Assembly: GCA_034440575.1 (NCBI GenBank)
Contig: JAOTOL010001597.1
Span: forward strand, 2,057,501-2,121,500
Source: Imbricaverruca yamaguchii
Taxonomy: Eukaryota; Arthropoda; Thecostraca; Neoverrucidae
Direction: 5' to 3'
DNA length: 64,000 bases
Shown: positions 22,390 to 34,189 of the stretch, piece after piece
How the letters are laid out: each line of letters starts with the position of its first letter
How positions within the stretch are numbered: the stretch's first letter is position 1
Translations under genes and position numbers: made by a program
The notes under the pieces: generated by a model
Seen by the model: the letters and a program-made list of their open reading frames with translations, nothing else
Databases searched by the model: none
What the model was told of the DNA's origin: nothing

Positions 22390-23056
22390 TCAGCGACCTC
22401 CCGTGGCGAACGCCGACCAAGCCAGCGACGTGCCCCTCAGAACCCCTTCTTGAAGGCGTTCGAGATCGCTCTTCAGGGAGATTCCGATGGATATGAGTGG
22501 TCGCTGGAAGGTCTCAGTCAACATGAGGCTGCGGCTGCCAATCACAACGGCCTCCGACGTTGCGACCGCGACCCGATACTTAACTTTAACTGCCTCAAGG
22601 AAGGCGACACTAATGTATTTGCGAATTTTCTCTTTTCGACGGCTGCGCAGGACGCCAGCGTCATAATCATAGGGGACCGTGAAGTCCACCACGACCGCCG
22701 ACGTCCGCCCCTCCGTCACCAGGATGGTATCTGGGCGGAAGGTTTCGCCGTCTACTTCGATTGCGGGTTCTCGATGGACTGAGTCATACGTACGTCGACG
22801 CCACATCGACTCCACCGCATGGTGAAGCCAATTATGGCGTCAATTATGGCCGCAGTTCAGTTCAGTTGAGGGCATGGGCCTGGGTCTCTGCGTATGCACC
22901 ACACCTTCGACACAGCCTGACCGGCCGATTTTCTCCACGATTAATAGACGTACGGACAGGGAGACGTATTAATAGAAGTACGGACAGGGAGATTCTTCGA
23001 GATGGCCTTGGGCAGTCAGGCTGACCGATGGTTTGGTGAGCCACCGGTTTCCCCAC
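22390..23056 (-). pseudogene. R2-like zinc knuckle and restriction-like endonuclease fragment
   Basis: The zinc-knuckle segment (CRRC...H) ends in a premature stop next to a short duplicated AACTG. The frame shifts, then a 141-codon stretch begins near VESMWRRRTYDSVHREPAIEV. The signature FRPDTILVTEGR, VVVDFTVPYDYD and KEKIRKY fits the PD-(D/E)xK endonuclease domain at the C terminus of R2-type ORFs. In that clade it nicks the target DNA for target-primed reverse transcription. The frameshifts and stops mean no active enzyme. Confidence 0.8.
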
Positions 23057-23257
23057 CGTGAGGCCTCGGTATCAAACCGGCTCCCCACGGCGGTTCTCCG
23101 GTATTTGGCCGCCTCAACCCTTGGGACTCTCAGCTTATGTTTGGTGAGTCATTTTGGGGAGATATCCTCCAGGGACAGATGGTCGCGCCAATAAGAAATA
23201 TCGGCATTGACGGGCCCGGAAAGTCCCGACCCGGAGGCCAGGGACTTTACCAAAATA

Positions 23258-24670
23258 TCATTGCTCAATGTGAGCTTCACTACCCGCCGGGTACGCATCA
23301 AACCAACAGTCTCTGAAAGAGGGGATGTGGAGCCGGACATCTTCCGACCTCAGATTGGAAAAAGCCGTAGGTCTTCCCGGCGGGAGGTGGAAGATGCCTC
23401 GAATTGCTTTATGGAATATGCGATCGAGGTGCCACAGAGATTGATCGTACACTTTTCCAAGACGCAGAATATGCTGATGGCTCGGCAGGACATGCGCTCG
23501 TAGAAGTGCCAGCTTTTGGGCACGCTTGAGCGCCGCCTGCCTCACCAATTGAATGTCCATGTGCAGCTGCTTCACTTGAGCTTTTTGATAGCCAGGTGGA
23601 GTCAGCTCCAGCCCCAGGTACTTGACCACCTCCCCGACGCCCCTTTTGTTGATAGGGACGCCGTTGAAATGGAAGGTGGCCCCTTGGATGACTTTCAGGG
23701 CCTTAGTACCTGGAGCCGGCGCAAGTCGGATAACGTGTGACTTGGCCGCATTAACTCGCATATTCCCCTCTCGAGGTGTTATTTCGTGATCGTCCATTGG
23801 CGAGCCTGAACCGAACCGGTTTTGGTAAGCGTTCTTTATATCGTTTGTGTGCGGCAAGAACGGCTTTTCCAAGGTGGAATTTCTCATGCACAGTTTCTTC
23901 ATGAGGTCCGACCGGTTGGTCCAGAATAGTCGTTGGTGGAGATGATATCGTACCCTGCGCCGTTGTGATCTGTTTATTTCGTGCGCCGGTGACGTTGGTC
24001 TGTCACCGGGGGGTCGATGGTCATTGGCAGCCCTGCCGCCCCTTGCGGGACGACGTTGCGCTGCCTGACCCCCAGGGCATAAACGGGATAATAAGGTGGT
24101 ATATTCCACATCTATGTCTCCACCATCGGTCAACACTCTTTGATGGAATAGTGTTGGCGCGGCTATCCTTTCCTCCCGACCGGCCTTAACCGGACCGACT
24201 CTCCTTCCTTGGTTATCCCTTTGTGCGGTCGGCGCCGATAGTGGCCGCCGTCGATGATCTGACGGCGAACGCACAGACGAACCCCCCGCCGAAACAGGAG
24301 GAATCGCCCTGGCCGACCCGGCGATTGGACCGCCGACGCCATCGGCCGAAGCCGACAACACGCCCGCGGCCGGCTCACCGGGCCGGATTGCCGAAGAACC
24401 ACTGGACGAGGCCAGCGGGACTTCCACACGTGCCGACTCTTCGGAGACCGCCGAGGAACCACCTACCGGAGCCAGTGGGACCTCCTGAATCTCCGATGCA
24501 ATAGGGTACGGACCTTCCATCGGAGATGGTGTTACCGAGTGCTGACTTCGCCTTGATGTTACTGAGCGAAGTTCGCGTCTTGCCTCCGACGGGCCTCTTG
24601 ACACATTCACCAAGAGCGTTGGGTCAACGGGCCCAGTTCCCGTCGAAGTCACAACACGCGACTCGATCAC
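23258..24670 (-). pseudogene. R2-like reverse transcriptase fragment with deleted core
   Basis: A 470-codon minus-strand frame. Residues 1-220 are a low-complexity Ser/Pro/Ala-rich linker. RYHLHQRLFWTNRSDLMKK and the following FGSGSP segment match the region just before the reverse transcriptase. The sequence then jumps to NAAKSHVIRLAPAPGTKALK and VVKYLGLELTPPGYQ, the thumb side of the domain. HILRLGKVYDQSLWHLDRIF and IFHLPPGRPTAF follow. The palm motifs with the catalytic aspartates are absent, so several hundred codons were lost by an in-frame deletion. Confidence 0.82.
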
Positions 24671-24936
24671 CCGCTGGAGTAGACTGCGGTATTTCTCTTT
24701 CTTCCTGATGCCTATGAGGGCTCCGATGTGATATGCTGGGAACGCACGATTCAGATGTTGATTGATCGTGCGGCTGTGTAGTTGGCTTCTTCCACAGCGA
24801 TATTATAAAGCACGTCATCTGTCCACTGAGCCCTCAAAGACGGTTCCGGAAGTGAGGCATTATACTCCGTCGGGTGAGACCAACGTCGATGCTGCTGTTT
24901 ACCTGCGAGGGTAGGCCAGCCACGGCCTCATTCCTA

Positions 24937-25437
24937 TCAGGCAAACTCGCCTGGTTTCGGCCCATCGGACATGCACGAGGCATCTCCGACGGACCGATCC
25001 CCTGACACCGAGTCGGGATGAGTCTCGCGTTTATGCTTTAAATAATGCGCTGCCATTGCTCTCAGAGTAGACATAGAGCACTGGCAGCGCGAAAAAACCC
25101 AGAGCACGTCGGCGATGTCATGCTGACGCCGGATATGTGTAACAAGAATCCGTTCCTCTGGGCAAGACATGTCACAGATCGGGCAGTTCGTATTGTTCGC
25201 CACGGGGTATAAGATGTCATAGCTCCCGTTGTTCCCGGGGATTGGCTGTGAATGTGTCCCCAATCCTGCCTCTCCATCGGCTACATGTGCCGGGGAGGTG
25301 GCGGGCCTCATTGCAGGGACAGGAGAACCCTGCCGCCTCCGTGTGGTACGGTGGTCCGCCGTCGGACTGGCAACGCAGCCCCTGCCTGCAGCTGCGGTAC
25401 TGGGACCGGCCGGTTTGCGTCGCGGCATGCCGGGCAC
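24937..25437 (-). pseudogene. N-terminal zinc-finger part of the R2-like ORF
   Basis: The 166-codon minus-strand frame contains NCPICDMSCPEERILVTHI followed by RRQH, a C-x2-C-x12-H-x4-H finger. A second finger follows, RCQCSMSTLRAMAAHYLKH. Both resemble the N-terminal DNA-binding fingers of R2-type elements. The frame is separated from the downstream piece by about 270 bp without a continuous frame, so the link is inferred from order and strand. Confidence 0.75.
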
Positions 25438-25656
25438 TGATTTCGCTCAGCACCAAGGCGCGGTCGCGTCAACCAATGGCCGCCCACATCGCTGCGGAGG
25501 GACAATAATCGACGCAACCGAACGGCAGTGACTCTTCGTGTCACCCAGGGTCGGTTGGGCCTTTGGACGCCTAGCTTAACGCAACGGCGGCCCGGAACCG
25601 GTCACTGCCATGTGAGAGCATAATCTGGATTAACAGCACTCTTTCACGCGACCCGA

Positions 25657-26160
25657 AAATGTGGTGTTGGAAAACTTGAAAATCATCGTTTGATCGAAAA
25701 CAATAGTGTCTGTGATGAATGTTCACAAACCAGAAGTCTGCAACGGGAGAGGTTTGTAACAAAAGCACATGCTCGCGATCTTCCAGATGCGAACATGTTC
25801 CAAAGTAGGCGGTGAAGTGTGAAGGGTACGGCCGGAATAAGGTTCGTAGTAATGAAATGAAATTATTGTTGTTCCGTATGGGAAGTTGGGACGCAATTCG
25901 GAATCGAAGTTGGCCTAATGATTTTCATTAAAAAATGCGACATGAATTCCTTTCTCTTCTTTGTAAACGGTGTGCAATTGTTAACGGTGAATAAACAATG
26001 GATCACAAGATGCAACTCTAGCTTTCTCGCAGTTGCAAATTTTTAAAGCATCCTTACACTTGGCATGAGACCATTGAAAACATCGCTGAATTTGATTTCA
26101 ACGAATTTCGCCAGTTATTCGTTCAATGCCGTCCTAACCCGTCTGACAGATTTGTCAGTT
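25657..26160 (+). repeat. Direct repeat flanking the R2-like element, right copy
   Basis: Partner of 21528-21850. The segment 25678-25849 has no counterpart in the left copy. Confidence 0.75.
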
Positions 26161-28500
26161 ACTGTTAGCAATAGTTACTGACCTCTAGGTCAATAACTAT
26201 CCGGTGAAGTCGAGAAGAAACAGGCATTAAGTAGATGATCAGTAAGTGGTACATTTTAATTCGCACCGCTCACGGTATATTAGCATGGAAGATAGATATA
26301 TTTATGCGGTGGGGCGTTGCCGGCATCGTTCACCTAACACGTCCTGGGTCTCTTGCATAACCTGCCATAAGTGGAAAACGAATATTATCGACTATTGAAT
26401 GCTATCAATTATTTACGATGTGTTATTGATCCATTAAGCTACACAGATAACTAGCATAGGATGAGCTTTGTATACTTTCAGTGGACCCTCCGTCTCACGA
26501 ACTATGTTTTAGACCCCATCAAGGTTCATTTTGCCAGATTATACTCGCGTGGCTTTCCACCAACTTACCTTAGGATTAAATACGCCTAAGTAATGAAGAA
26601 AGAAGCGAAATCCAGTCATTGAAAGGCAAATATTGTGTGATATCAAATAAACATATTTGTTTTTCTCCTTCAAGCATCAGACGTCCTGTGAACAAAGTTT
26701 CTTTTAGGTAACATGGAAAAACTGTCTATATGTCTTTATGAGAAATAATTATCCAACTGGTGTTAGGCTGGTACCAAAATCCGGAATCAACTCCGAAGTG
26801 ATTTTGACTTCACAGATTCTTCTTTGGACGTGACTCAGGACGGTTGCCTAAAACATAAGGGGAACTAGGATGAGATATTGTGTTAATTTTTGATGATGCT
26901 AAGCAATGCTTCAATATTTTTAACAATATAATCTATGGAAGAAAGAACTCAAGTTTGGAAGGCATGAAGTTCTTGCCAGCAATGGCAATTTCAAATCCCA
27001 TTTCAGTTGTTTAGTTGCATATTTTATTATTTTATTACACACCTATACTTGCCTACCTAAGCGTATCTATGCAGCAAGAACGATGCAACCGGCGCAGCAC
27101 GGGGAAACGGGGTGCTTGCCTGGATAAAAATTTTTGGTGAGTCGCTTTGAGTCGCTTAAAAATTAAAACTATTGCTTGAGATATAGTCAATAGCATAGAG
27201 TAAAGTCTACCATTTATATTTGTAGCTATTTTTGCCGGATGCGTGTCTGACCTTGGCTGAGGTGACCGTGACACGAAGCGGTCCACAGCTGACCGTGACT
27301 ACAGCAAGGTCAGCCGGACAGAGGTCAGGTACAGTGGACGTACACCACGAAACATTGGACTGGAATATTATCCAACGGTGGACTGGGCATTGTTAATCCA
27401 AATGTGCTCGGGGCTGACAGAAAGGGTTCCAGACCGATGAAGAGGGCCCCAGTCAACGGAGAGTGCCCTTAGTAAGATGTCGAGTGGACAAATAGCCACT
27501 TTTCGGAACATGTCTGACACGGATATGGATACGGATGGATTTTGTTCATACGGATGTGGATTGGACATGGCTTGAAAATGCAAGTCTGTATAATGTTCTA
27601 CTCGTATTACGCATATGAGAATCGGCGAAATCAAGCATACAACATGCAGACGTGTGACGTTTGTTCTTCACAACATGCACGGCGCAATTTTCGGAACATC
27701 CAAAGATCGCATGAGAACCGGGTACTTCTGGTGAAGGATACATGGAAAAGTGAGGGCACTCATGATATAATTAGCTGAATTATTGGGCCAGGAGCAGCTC
27801 TCCGTCAAAACCAGTGGTGTGTTAGACAACGGAAACAATCTATCTCTGGATGACCATTTGTCTTATTAAGTGTTTTTAAAGCTTCCAGCCTGCAGGGAGA
27901 CGTCACCTTGCAGTAAAATAGGAGTTGGTAGCATGTTACTGCGCCCCCTTGAATCTTCGAAGGTATACAAGTAGGTCATCATACAGTTAGGACGATCCAG
28001 GCCAGGATGCATCTTCAGACTGGATGAATATCCCTGGAGGTCTGAAAAAGGCGCCAACACCTGACGAAGTGTGCTGGTCGTCAGGCCCCTTGGTCGGTAG
28101 CAAGATGCCTCTACAGCTCATAAGAAGACCCCAATAGCCGCCAGGGACCCCGCGCCCGTTCGGAAGTCTCGGAAGTCGCATTACGCATACATGAAAATGA
28201 AGCAAGAACCTGATGGATTATGATGTCAATGGATGACTTGTAAAAAGTGGAGCCGTGGGCCACCCGCTGTCTACTACAGATATATTTGGCAGTTTGCTGG
28301 CCAATTGTGAATGTTGTGTCACCAACTGCTCACCCGAGGGACTGTTATTGATCCGCCCACGTTCAGACTTGTGCATCGGTGATAACCATGCCGACTGCCG
28401 TGTGTACCAACTTGCGTGACAGCCATGCGTTTGCACACGGCACCGGCCATGGTCGACGTGACGGCACGGCGAACTCACAGTGCTGGTTACACCGTGGCCC
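26160..28500. other. No gene recognised; fragment of composite block Z at 27228-27350
   Basis: AT-rich sequence with short frames only. 27228-27350 repeats GCCGGATGCGTGTCTGACC through CAGCAAGGTCAGCCGG, part of block Z of the composite repeat. The rest shows no domain, RNA gene or array that I can support. Confidence 0.55.
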
Positions 28501-28681
28501 CGAATGTTTGTCCCTGGCGGAACCCTGCCGGACCGACGAACGCCGGGCATACGGTGGTTTCGGTGACTTCAGTGCGCTTACCAGGCGGATCGGGCAACAC
28601 AACTGCCGGGTTTGCTTGCTCCAGGTAGTTGCGCACGTCTCTGTTGCTCCAGTGTCCGGTCAGGCCGGGAGGTGAGACACG

Positions 28682-29656
28682 ATGGGAACCGCCGTGACGA
28701 CCGGCGGCCGCCTCCTTCTCCTGATGGCAGCGAGTCTGCCGTGGCTGACCGACGCCTGCCTGACCACTGCCTGGAGCCACGGCCTCCTCAGCACCAGCGA
28801 GCAGCTGGGGGGCGTCTCCATCAAGCGCAGCGGCATGAGCAGCTGCACCTGCTGCGCCATCTGCCACCAGGTGCCGGCGTGCGCCAGCCTCAGCTTCAGC
28901 TCCGCCTCGAGCGAGTGCCGGCTGTACGGCAGCGTGGCCAGCTACGCCAGCCTGACGCCGAACGCCGCTTGGCAGTACTTCGTCATGCCGAACAACTCCC
29001 AGCACAAGCAGTTCTGTCGCCGGGACTCGGACTGCCGGGCGGTCGGCGACAAGTGCCGCGGTCGCGTCTGCACCCAGCTCGAGGGGATCACCTGCCGCGT
29101 CATCTACGAAACGCTCTCTGCCGGAAACAGGTACGGAAGTTACGTACCGAAAATGTACGGTTGGCTGAACAATCGGCCGCTGGCTCTCGCCTGTTTGATG
29201 ACGAGCGTCTCTATGGGCGCAACTAGGCTCCTGAGGAACATAAAGACAACTAGGTTCGACGAGAAGACCGTCTTGGACTATAACTCAGATCTTGCTGACG
29301 AAGAAGGCTCGCATTCGATCCTCCATTTGGCCGAGGACATTCGTCAGCTGCGTAGCGACTCTACCTATTGGTTTAAAATATCGACACACTATGGCAAATT
29401 TGTCAAGTTCGTGGTACCGCGCAACACATCTATGCTGTCTGCCTCCCGACGTCCGGTCGTTGGCGAAATCTTTAGCTCTGTCAACTGGAGATGGGATGCG
29501 GTCATGCCGTACTTGCCCACCTCTGGCAATACTCTGCTCTCAATCAACAGTGGTAACTCCAACAGTGCGAACGGCGCTGTGGTGCGAAGGACTGGCTCCA
29601 TTGGCAGCTGGCTAGGGAACAACGCCGACATGATTTTCATATATTTTCGGGAGTAG
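28682..29656 (+). CDS. Secreted cysteine-rich protein with PAN/Apple-like domain, copy 2
   Basis: This 324-codon intronless frame is a close paralogue of 1065-2039. A signal peptide (residues 1-25), PAN/Apple-like cysteine pattern (55, 57, 58, 61, 67, 79), the second cysteine cluster (112-138) and the unrecognised C-terminal part are all kept. The 16 replacements include E109K, R157S, H213D and the pair SL to RW in the VNWSLDAVM segment. That pair removes the NWS glycosylation site, and NGS in VRRNGSIG becomes TGS. All cysteines are conserved. Both copies share about 160 bp upstream of the ATG, so both have the same proximal promoter. A 41-bp minisatellite follows the stop here too. The function is unknown; an extracellular binding role is inferred from the signal peptide and PAN-like module. 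Confidence 0.77.
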   Translation: MGTAVTTGGRLLLLMAASLPWLTDACLTTAWSHGLLSTSEQLGGVSIKRSGMSSCTCCAICHQVPACASLSFSSASSECRLYGSVASYASLTPNAAWQYFVMPNNSQHKQFCRRDSDCRAVGDKCRGRVCTQLEGITCRVIYETLSAGNRYGSYVPKMYGWLNNRPLALACLMTSVSMGATRLLRNIKTTRFDEKTVLDYNSDLADEEGSHSILHLAEDIRQLRSDSTYWFKISTHYGKFVKFVVPRNTSMLSASRRPVVGEIFSSVNWRWDAVMPYLPTSGNTLLSINSGNSNSANGAVVRRTGSIGSWLGNNADMIFIYFRE

Positions 29657-29692
29657 GGACACCCAACTCAGACCTCGCCAGACGTGAACATC

Positions 29693-30020
29693 TGACGTCA
29701 CCACGGCCAACACAGTCTCCATCACAGGATACCTGACGTCACCACGGCCAACGCAGGCTCCATCACAGGGCACCTGACGTCACTACAGCCAACACAGGGT
29801 CCATCACAGGATACCTGACGTCACCACGGCCAACGCAGTCTCCATCACAGACCACCTGACGTCACCACCGCCAACGCAGGCTCCATCACAGGACACCTGA
29901 CGTCACCACGGCCAACACAGACTCCATCACAGGACACCTGACGTCACCACGGCCAACGCAGGCTCCATCACAGGACACCTGACGTCACCACGGCCAACGC
30001 AGGCTCCATCACAGGACACC
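29693..30020 (+). repeat. 41-bp minisatellite, copy 2, TGACGTCA-rich
   Basis: About eight units, almost all with TGACGTCA. It is homologous to the array at 2070-2645, which has about 14 units. Confidence 0.9.
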
Positions 30021-30023
30021 TTC

Positions 30024-30210
30024 CTCAGACGTGGTCTGAGATCACGGCATCAAAAAGTCCAGCACATACTTCACCACCAGAGTAAGCCTGGTTTCGACGT
30101 GGTCTGAGATCACGGCATCAAGAAGTCCAGCACGGACTTCACCACCAGAGTACATCTGGCTCAGATGTGGTCTGAGATCACGGCATCAAGAAGTCCAACA
30201 CAGACTTCAC
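30024..30210 (+). repeat. About three units of a 60-bp tandem repeat
   Basis: The units contain GTGGTCTGAGATCACGGCAT and AAGTCCAGCAC in order. Copy 1 of the duplication has only one such unit (2650-2710), so this is an expansion specific to copy 2. Confidence 0.8.
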
Positions 30211-32224
30211 CGGAGTGCGCTTGGCTCAGACCTGGTCAAAGTTGCTGACCTCAGCAAGTTAGCACCGGCTTCACCAGCACCAGAGAACACTCGGTCTCAT
30301 GTCTCGTGGGAATTCCTGACGTCAGCACGTGCAATGCGCCATCCAAGACTCTTTTCCGCTGAAACATCACCGAATTCTGCGCTGCAGGATTTAACCACAT
30401 GAGCCACCTCACCACATTTCCAGTGGTGATCAATTGCTTAAGCTTTCCATCAGTAAGGCAATTAATATCGTGCGTGGCGCAAGCGCAAGATCTTCTTCAA
30501 GTTTCTATTGCAATTTATCGGGCTCTGACGCGATTTTTAAGGGCCCAGGTTTATACTTAGAGGATCCGGCGCATCTTTTTCCAGTGCGAGTGCGATTTCT
30601 TGAGGGTCCGCTATCTCTCAGGAGTGCCAGTAATTTTCCTTTTACCTTTCCCCTTCTTAGATATTTAGATACATTAACACGCGCCCTGGACTGGGGGGGG
30701 CGAAATCCGCCCATCCATCCGGTTTTTCGTAGATAACTCCTGATTTCACCGGCCGATATACGACATTGTTTGTGTACCTGCTTAGAAATGAACGACACGT
30801 TGCTTAATGTAGGAAAAACGAAAACCGACCGAGACTTTTTAGAGTTAGGGGTCGGTAAAGTAAAACAGAATGTCAGCGCCAGACCACAAATATCCGCGCT
30901 GATGCGCTTCCCGTATATTGGGAAAAAGGAAGTTTTCTTTGCAACACTAGCGACTTGTTTAACGTATATTGTGATGCTAAATTGTTTCAAAGTCATGTCA
31001 GGTCACCGAGGTCAAGTCAGGTCAAGTTTATGACAGGTTAACACACACCCTGGAGGGGTGGAGGGAAAAATCCGCCCACCAGTCCAAGTTTCCGTACATA
31101 CCTCCATATTGTACCAGCCGATATACACCATTTTTTTGTATTTACTTCGAAATGACCGGCGCATTGTTTAAAGCAAGAAAAATGAAAATCGGCAGAACAG
31201 TTCTTAAGTTATGGGCCGTAAAAAAAAATTCAAATCGCAGCGCCAGAACACAAGAATCGGCGCTGATGTGCTTCCCATATATTGGCAAAAGGGATGTGTT
31301 CTTGACAACACTAGCGGCTTGTTTGATGCATATTGTTATGCTAAATGACTTAAAAGTAATCTTAGGTCACCAAGTTCATCATGAAAGGCTAATGGAACCA
31401 ATCTTGGTCAACTGGAATGATGTCATAAATGGAAATGACTGTCATGCGATTGATGTCACTTTGCATGTTCCTCCCTGCACATCCGTAAATCTACTGTTTG
31501 TCATTGTAGGCCTAAGCGTTTCTACACTTTCTTCATGCATTTCATTCCTTTCTTTGCGAAGCCAATTGTGCCGAGCCTCCCAACGGAGCAGTCATTGGGG
31601 CAGCCCGGTTCCGGTAACTGGAGCAGGTAATGACCTGAAAACGTGCTCCTATATACGTGACCTGAGGTCGAATTGCGGATCTGGCACATGTATTGCATCA
31701 TTAGTAATGTCCAAAACATCATTAATGCTAATTTTGGAACATTTGAACACAATCATAGCGATCCATAACAATGACAAGCCAAGCCACGCAAAACCAGACA
31801 ATTTTGCTATTTTCACTTTACTTGACCATGAAGATATTGGCCTAAGGTTGCAAAATTTGCACACAATAGAGTTACCTATCGTGCACATCCACCCTGCGAA
31901 TTTCGTTGCTCTAGCCTTTCATGGGAGCCGAGATCGTAGGGGGGGCGTAATCCGCCACCCTGCAGTGCGCGTAATTTTCAAAGGCCCTCCAGGGCGCGTG
32001 TAAAGATATCTTGTAGATTATTGGCCTTTAGAGATTAGTTCGACCCTGGAGCACGCTGCCACCAGATGCTATAGGTCGCCTATCTCCCAATGCGTTCCAG
32101 GGTCAGCTAGCTCTACACTGCATATCTTGGCCCACAATGTTTCTGAACCAACGACGAAGCGAATTATGATCGCATTGTCAGTGGGACGTGGGTAGCTAGT
32201 TGCTGCATGTGATTTGTGTTCAGC

Positions 32225-32671
32225 GGATGCTACCGTGTGTCCTCATCTGTGTCCGTGTATCCGCATCTGTGTCCGTGTGTCCGCGTCTGCGTCCGTGTGT
32301 CTGCGTCTGGGTCCGTGAGTCCGCATAAGTATTCGTGTGTCCGTGCCTGTGTCCGTGTGTCCGCGTCTGTGTCAGTGTGTCCGCGTCTATGTCCGTTTGT
32401 CCGAATCTGTGCCCGTATGTCCGCGTGTGTGTCCGTGTGTCCGCGTCTGTGTCCGTATGTCCGCGTATGTGTCCGTATGTCCGCATCTGTGTCCGCGTGT
32501 CCCTGTTTGTCCGTGTGTCCGCGTCTGTGTCCGTGTGTCCGCATCTGTGTCCGTATGTCCGTGGTGTGTGTGTGCGTCCATTTATGTATGTATATATGCA
32601 TGTATGTATGTGTGTATGTATGTATGTATGTATGTATGTATGTATGTATGTATGTATGTATGTATGTATGT

Positions 32672-32764
<93 letters not shown>

Positions 32765-32770
32765 CGTGCG
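32225..32770 (+). repeat. Compound tandem repeat, duplicate of 4750-5303
   Basis: Imperfect GTGTCCGCGTCT units (32230-32570), TATG (32580-32675) and TG (32676-32760). The first block is about twice as long and the TATG block less than half as long as in copy 1. Confidence 0.93.
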
Positions 32771-33455
32771 TCCGTGTGTGTGTGATTGTTGTGATTTGCT
32801 TTGTGCCTGTTGATGTTCTGGTGCTTTCGTCGCGTCACTACTGTGTACCAAGCTCTCCGAGGGGTTGATCCCGATCTCATGCGGTCTAGCAGAACTTCAG
32901 CCTAGCTTAGATGGGCGCTTACATGGTTGCTTGCATTGAATGCATGGTTTCTTGTTGTGACAAATACATTCTGAGTCTGATTCTGGCTGTGAATCTGACT
33001 GCTCCCTTCCCATCCCGACCACATGCTATTGGACTTCCCACCAGGGGCGGTCGGCCCATGTAAGGCACAAGGTTAGTGCCACACCTAAGTAGAGCTGCGA
33101 AGTATTTTTATGTTATTTTCATAAAATGATGCTTTCATTCACGGGATAATAGGAAACTTGAAAAACTGGAAACAAATATGCATTGGTGACTCATAATTAT
33201 GGTGAAAATTGAAGTTTATTTACATTTACACCATTTAAGTCTTAGCTTCCATGTAGCCCTATCACCGGTCGGCAGAGGCTAGCCTCTCGCACATATCGCA
33301 ATATAGTACGTTTTCGTTTCATAACAAGCGCAGCGTAGGCCGGGCCGTCCAATATTGCTTGGCAATCGGTGACGTCACATGGGCTGGACAATTGCTCAGT
33401 CCGGCAGGCGCTCCAGCGAAATTTCCGTGTATTCCATACGATATTTCCTATCTTA

Positions 33456-34007
33456 AATACCATCGAAATGGGACAAAATTTGGTCCATTTGAAAGCTTGA
33501 AGGATCTTGTCCATGAATATGAGCCGTACCTTCCATAACACTAAGATTTTTTGCTTTGACCCACACTGACTGGATTCGTGTCAAGCGCCGCAGGAATTGC
33601 GTTGTGCCACGGGTAGTAGCAGCATGATAAGACATGTCAACTGAAGGTCACGGCCAGGTAGGACGGGTAAGAGCAAGTAAGGGTGTTGGAGCTGTTGCAA
33701 CATAATTCCTCCGCACTTGGTGCAGGGGCGTAAACAAGGGTGGGTGTACTGGTGGCAAATGCCCCCATGGGAAGGTGGTACCCATCCGGCCAGGAAAGGG
33801 GGCGAACATTATATTTCGGCTACCGGCGGATGCACCTATGATGGTTGGAATATCGCGCCCTTATCACCCATGTGCAGATACGAAACCTGCAGCTGGTTTT
33901 CAGGAGTGTTGTCCATTTTTCATTCATACACGTCTAGATCAGGCATGCTCTTTTTCAATATTTTTGAAGGGCAGGTGCTCCCTCAATGTTGGCACTGCCC
34001 ACAAAAA
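33456..34007. other. Segment present only in duplication copy 2
   Basis: Copy 1 jumps from 5993 to 6016 here. The 550 bp hold no recognised gene or repeat. It is either an insertion in copy 2 or a deletion in copy 1. Confidence 0.6.
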
Positions 34008-34189
34008 GTTAGACTTTTAACATGGTGTATGGGCTACCATGGTGTATGCATTCCATCGATTTGGGGCTTTCCCTTAACTTTATGTATTTTGCTCTGAAAT
34101 AATCAATAATAAGAATGGCAACAATTATCATTACTATATATACATATATGTGATATATAATATGTACATTAGGGTGTGTCGCCTGAACG

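Larger units (their letters stand above)
22260..25510 (-). mobile_element. Decayed R2-like non-LTR retrotransposon
   Basis: Read on the minus strand, four pieces appear in the order expected for one RLE-type (restriction-like endonuclease) element. These are N-terminal C2H2 zinc fingers (25437-24937), the reverse transcriptase C-terminal part (24670-23258), a zinc knuckle LCRRCGAYAETQAHALN (near 22890-22860) and the endonuclease motif FRPDTILV...VVVDFTVPYDY (22815-22390). The frames are separated by stops and small duplications, and the catalytic core of the reverse transcriptase is missing. The element is therefore dead. R2 family members usually sit in 28S rDNA; no rDNA is visible here. Confidence 0.85.
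28519..34160 (+). repeat. Segmental duplication, copy 2
   Basis: Collinear with 902-6160 in the same orientation. Differences: fewer 41-bp units, an extra array of about 60-bp units at 30024-30210, a shorter TATG block, and about 550 bp of unmatched sequence at 33456-34007. The flanks differ completely: copy 1 is preceded by the cuticle remnant, copy 2 by unrecognised sequence. Confidence 0.9.
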
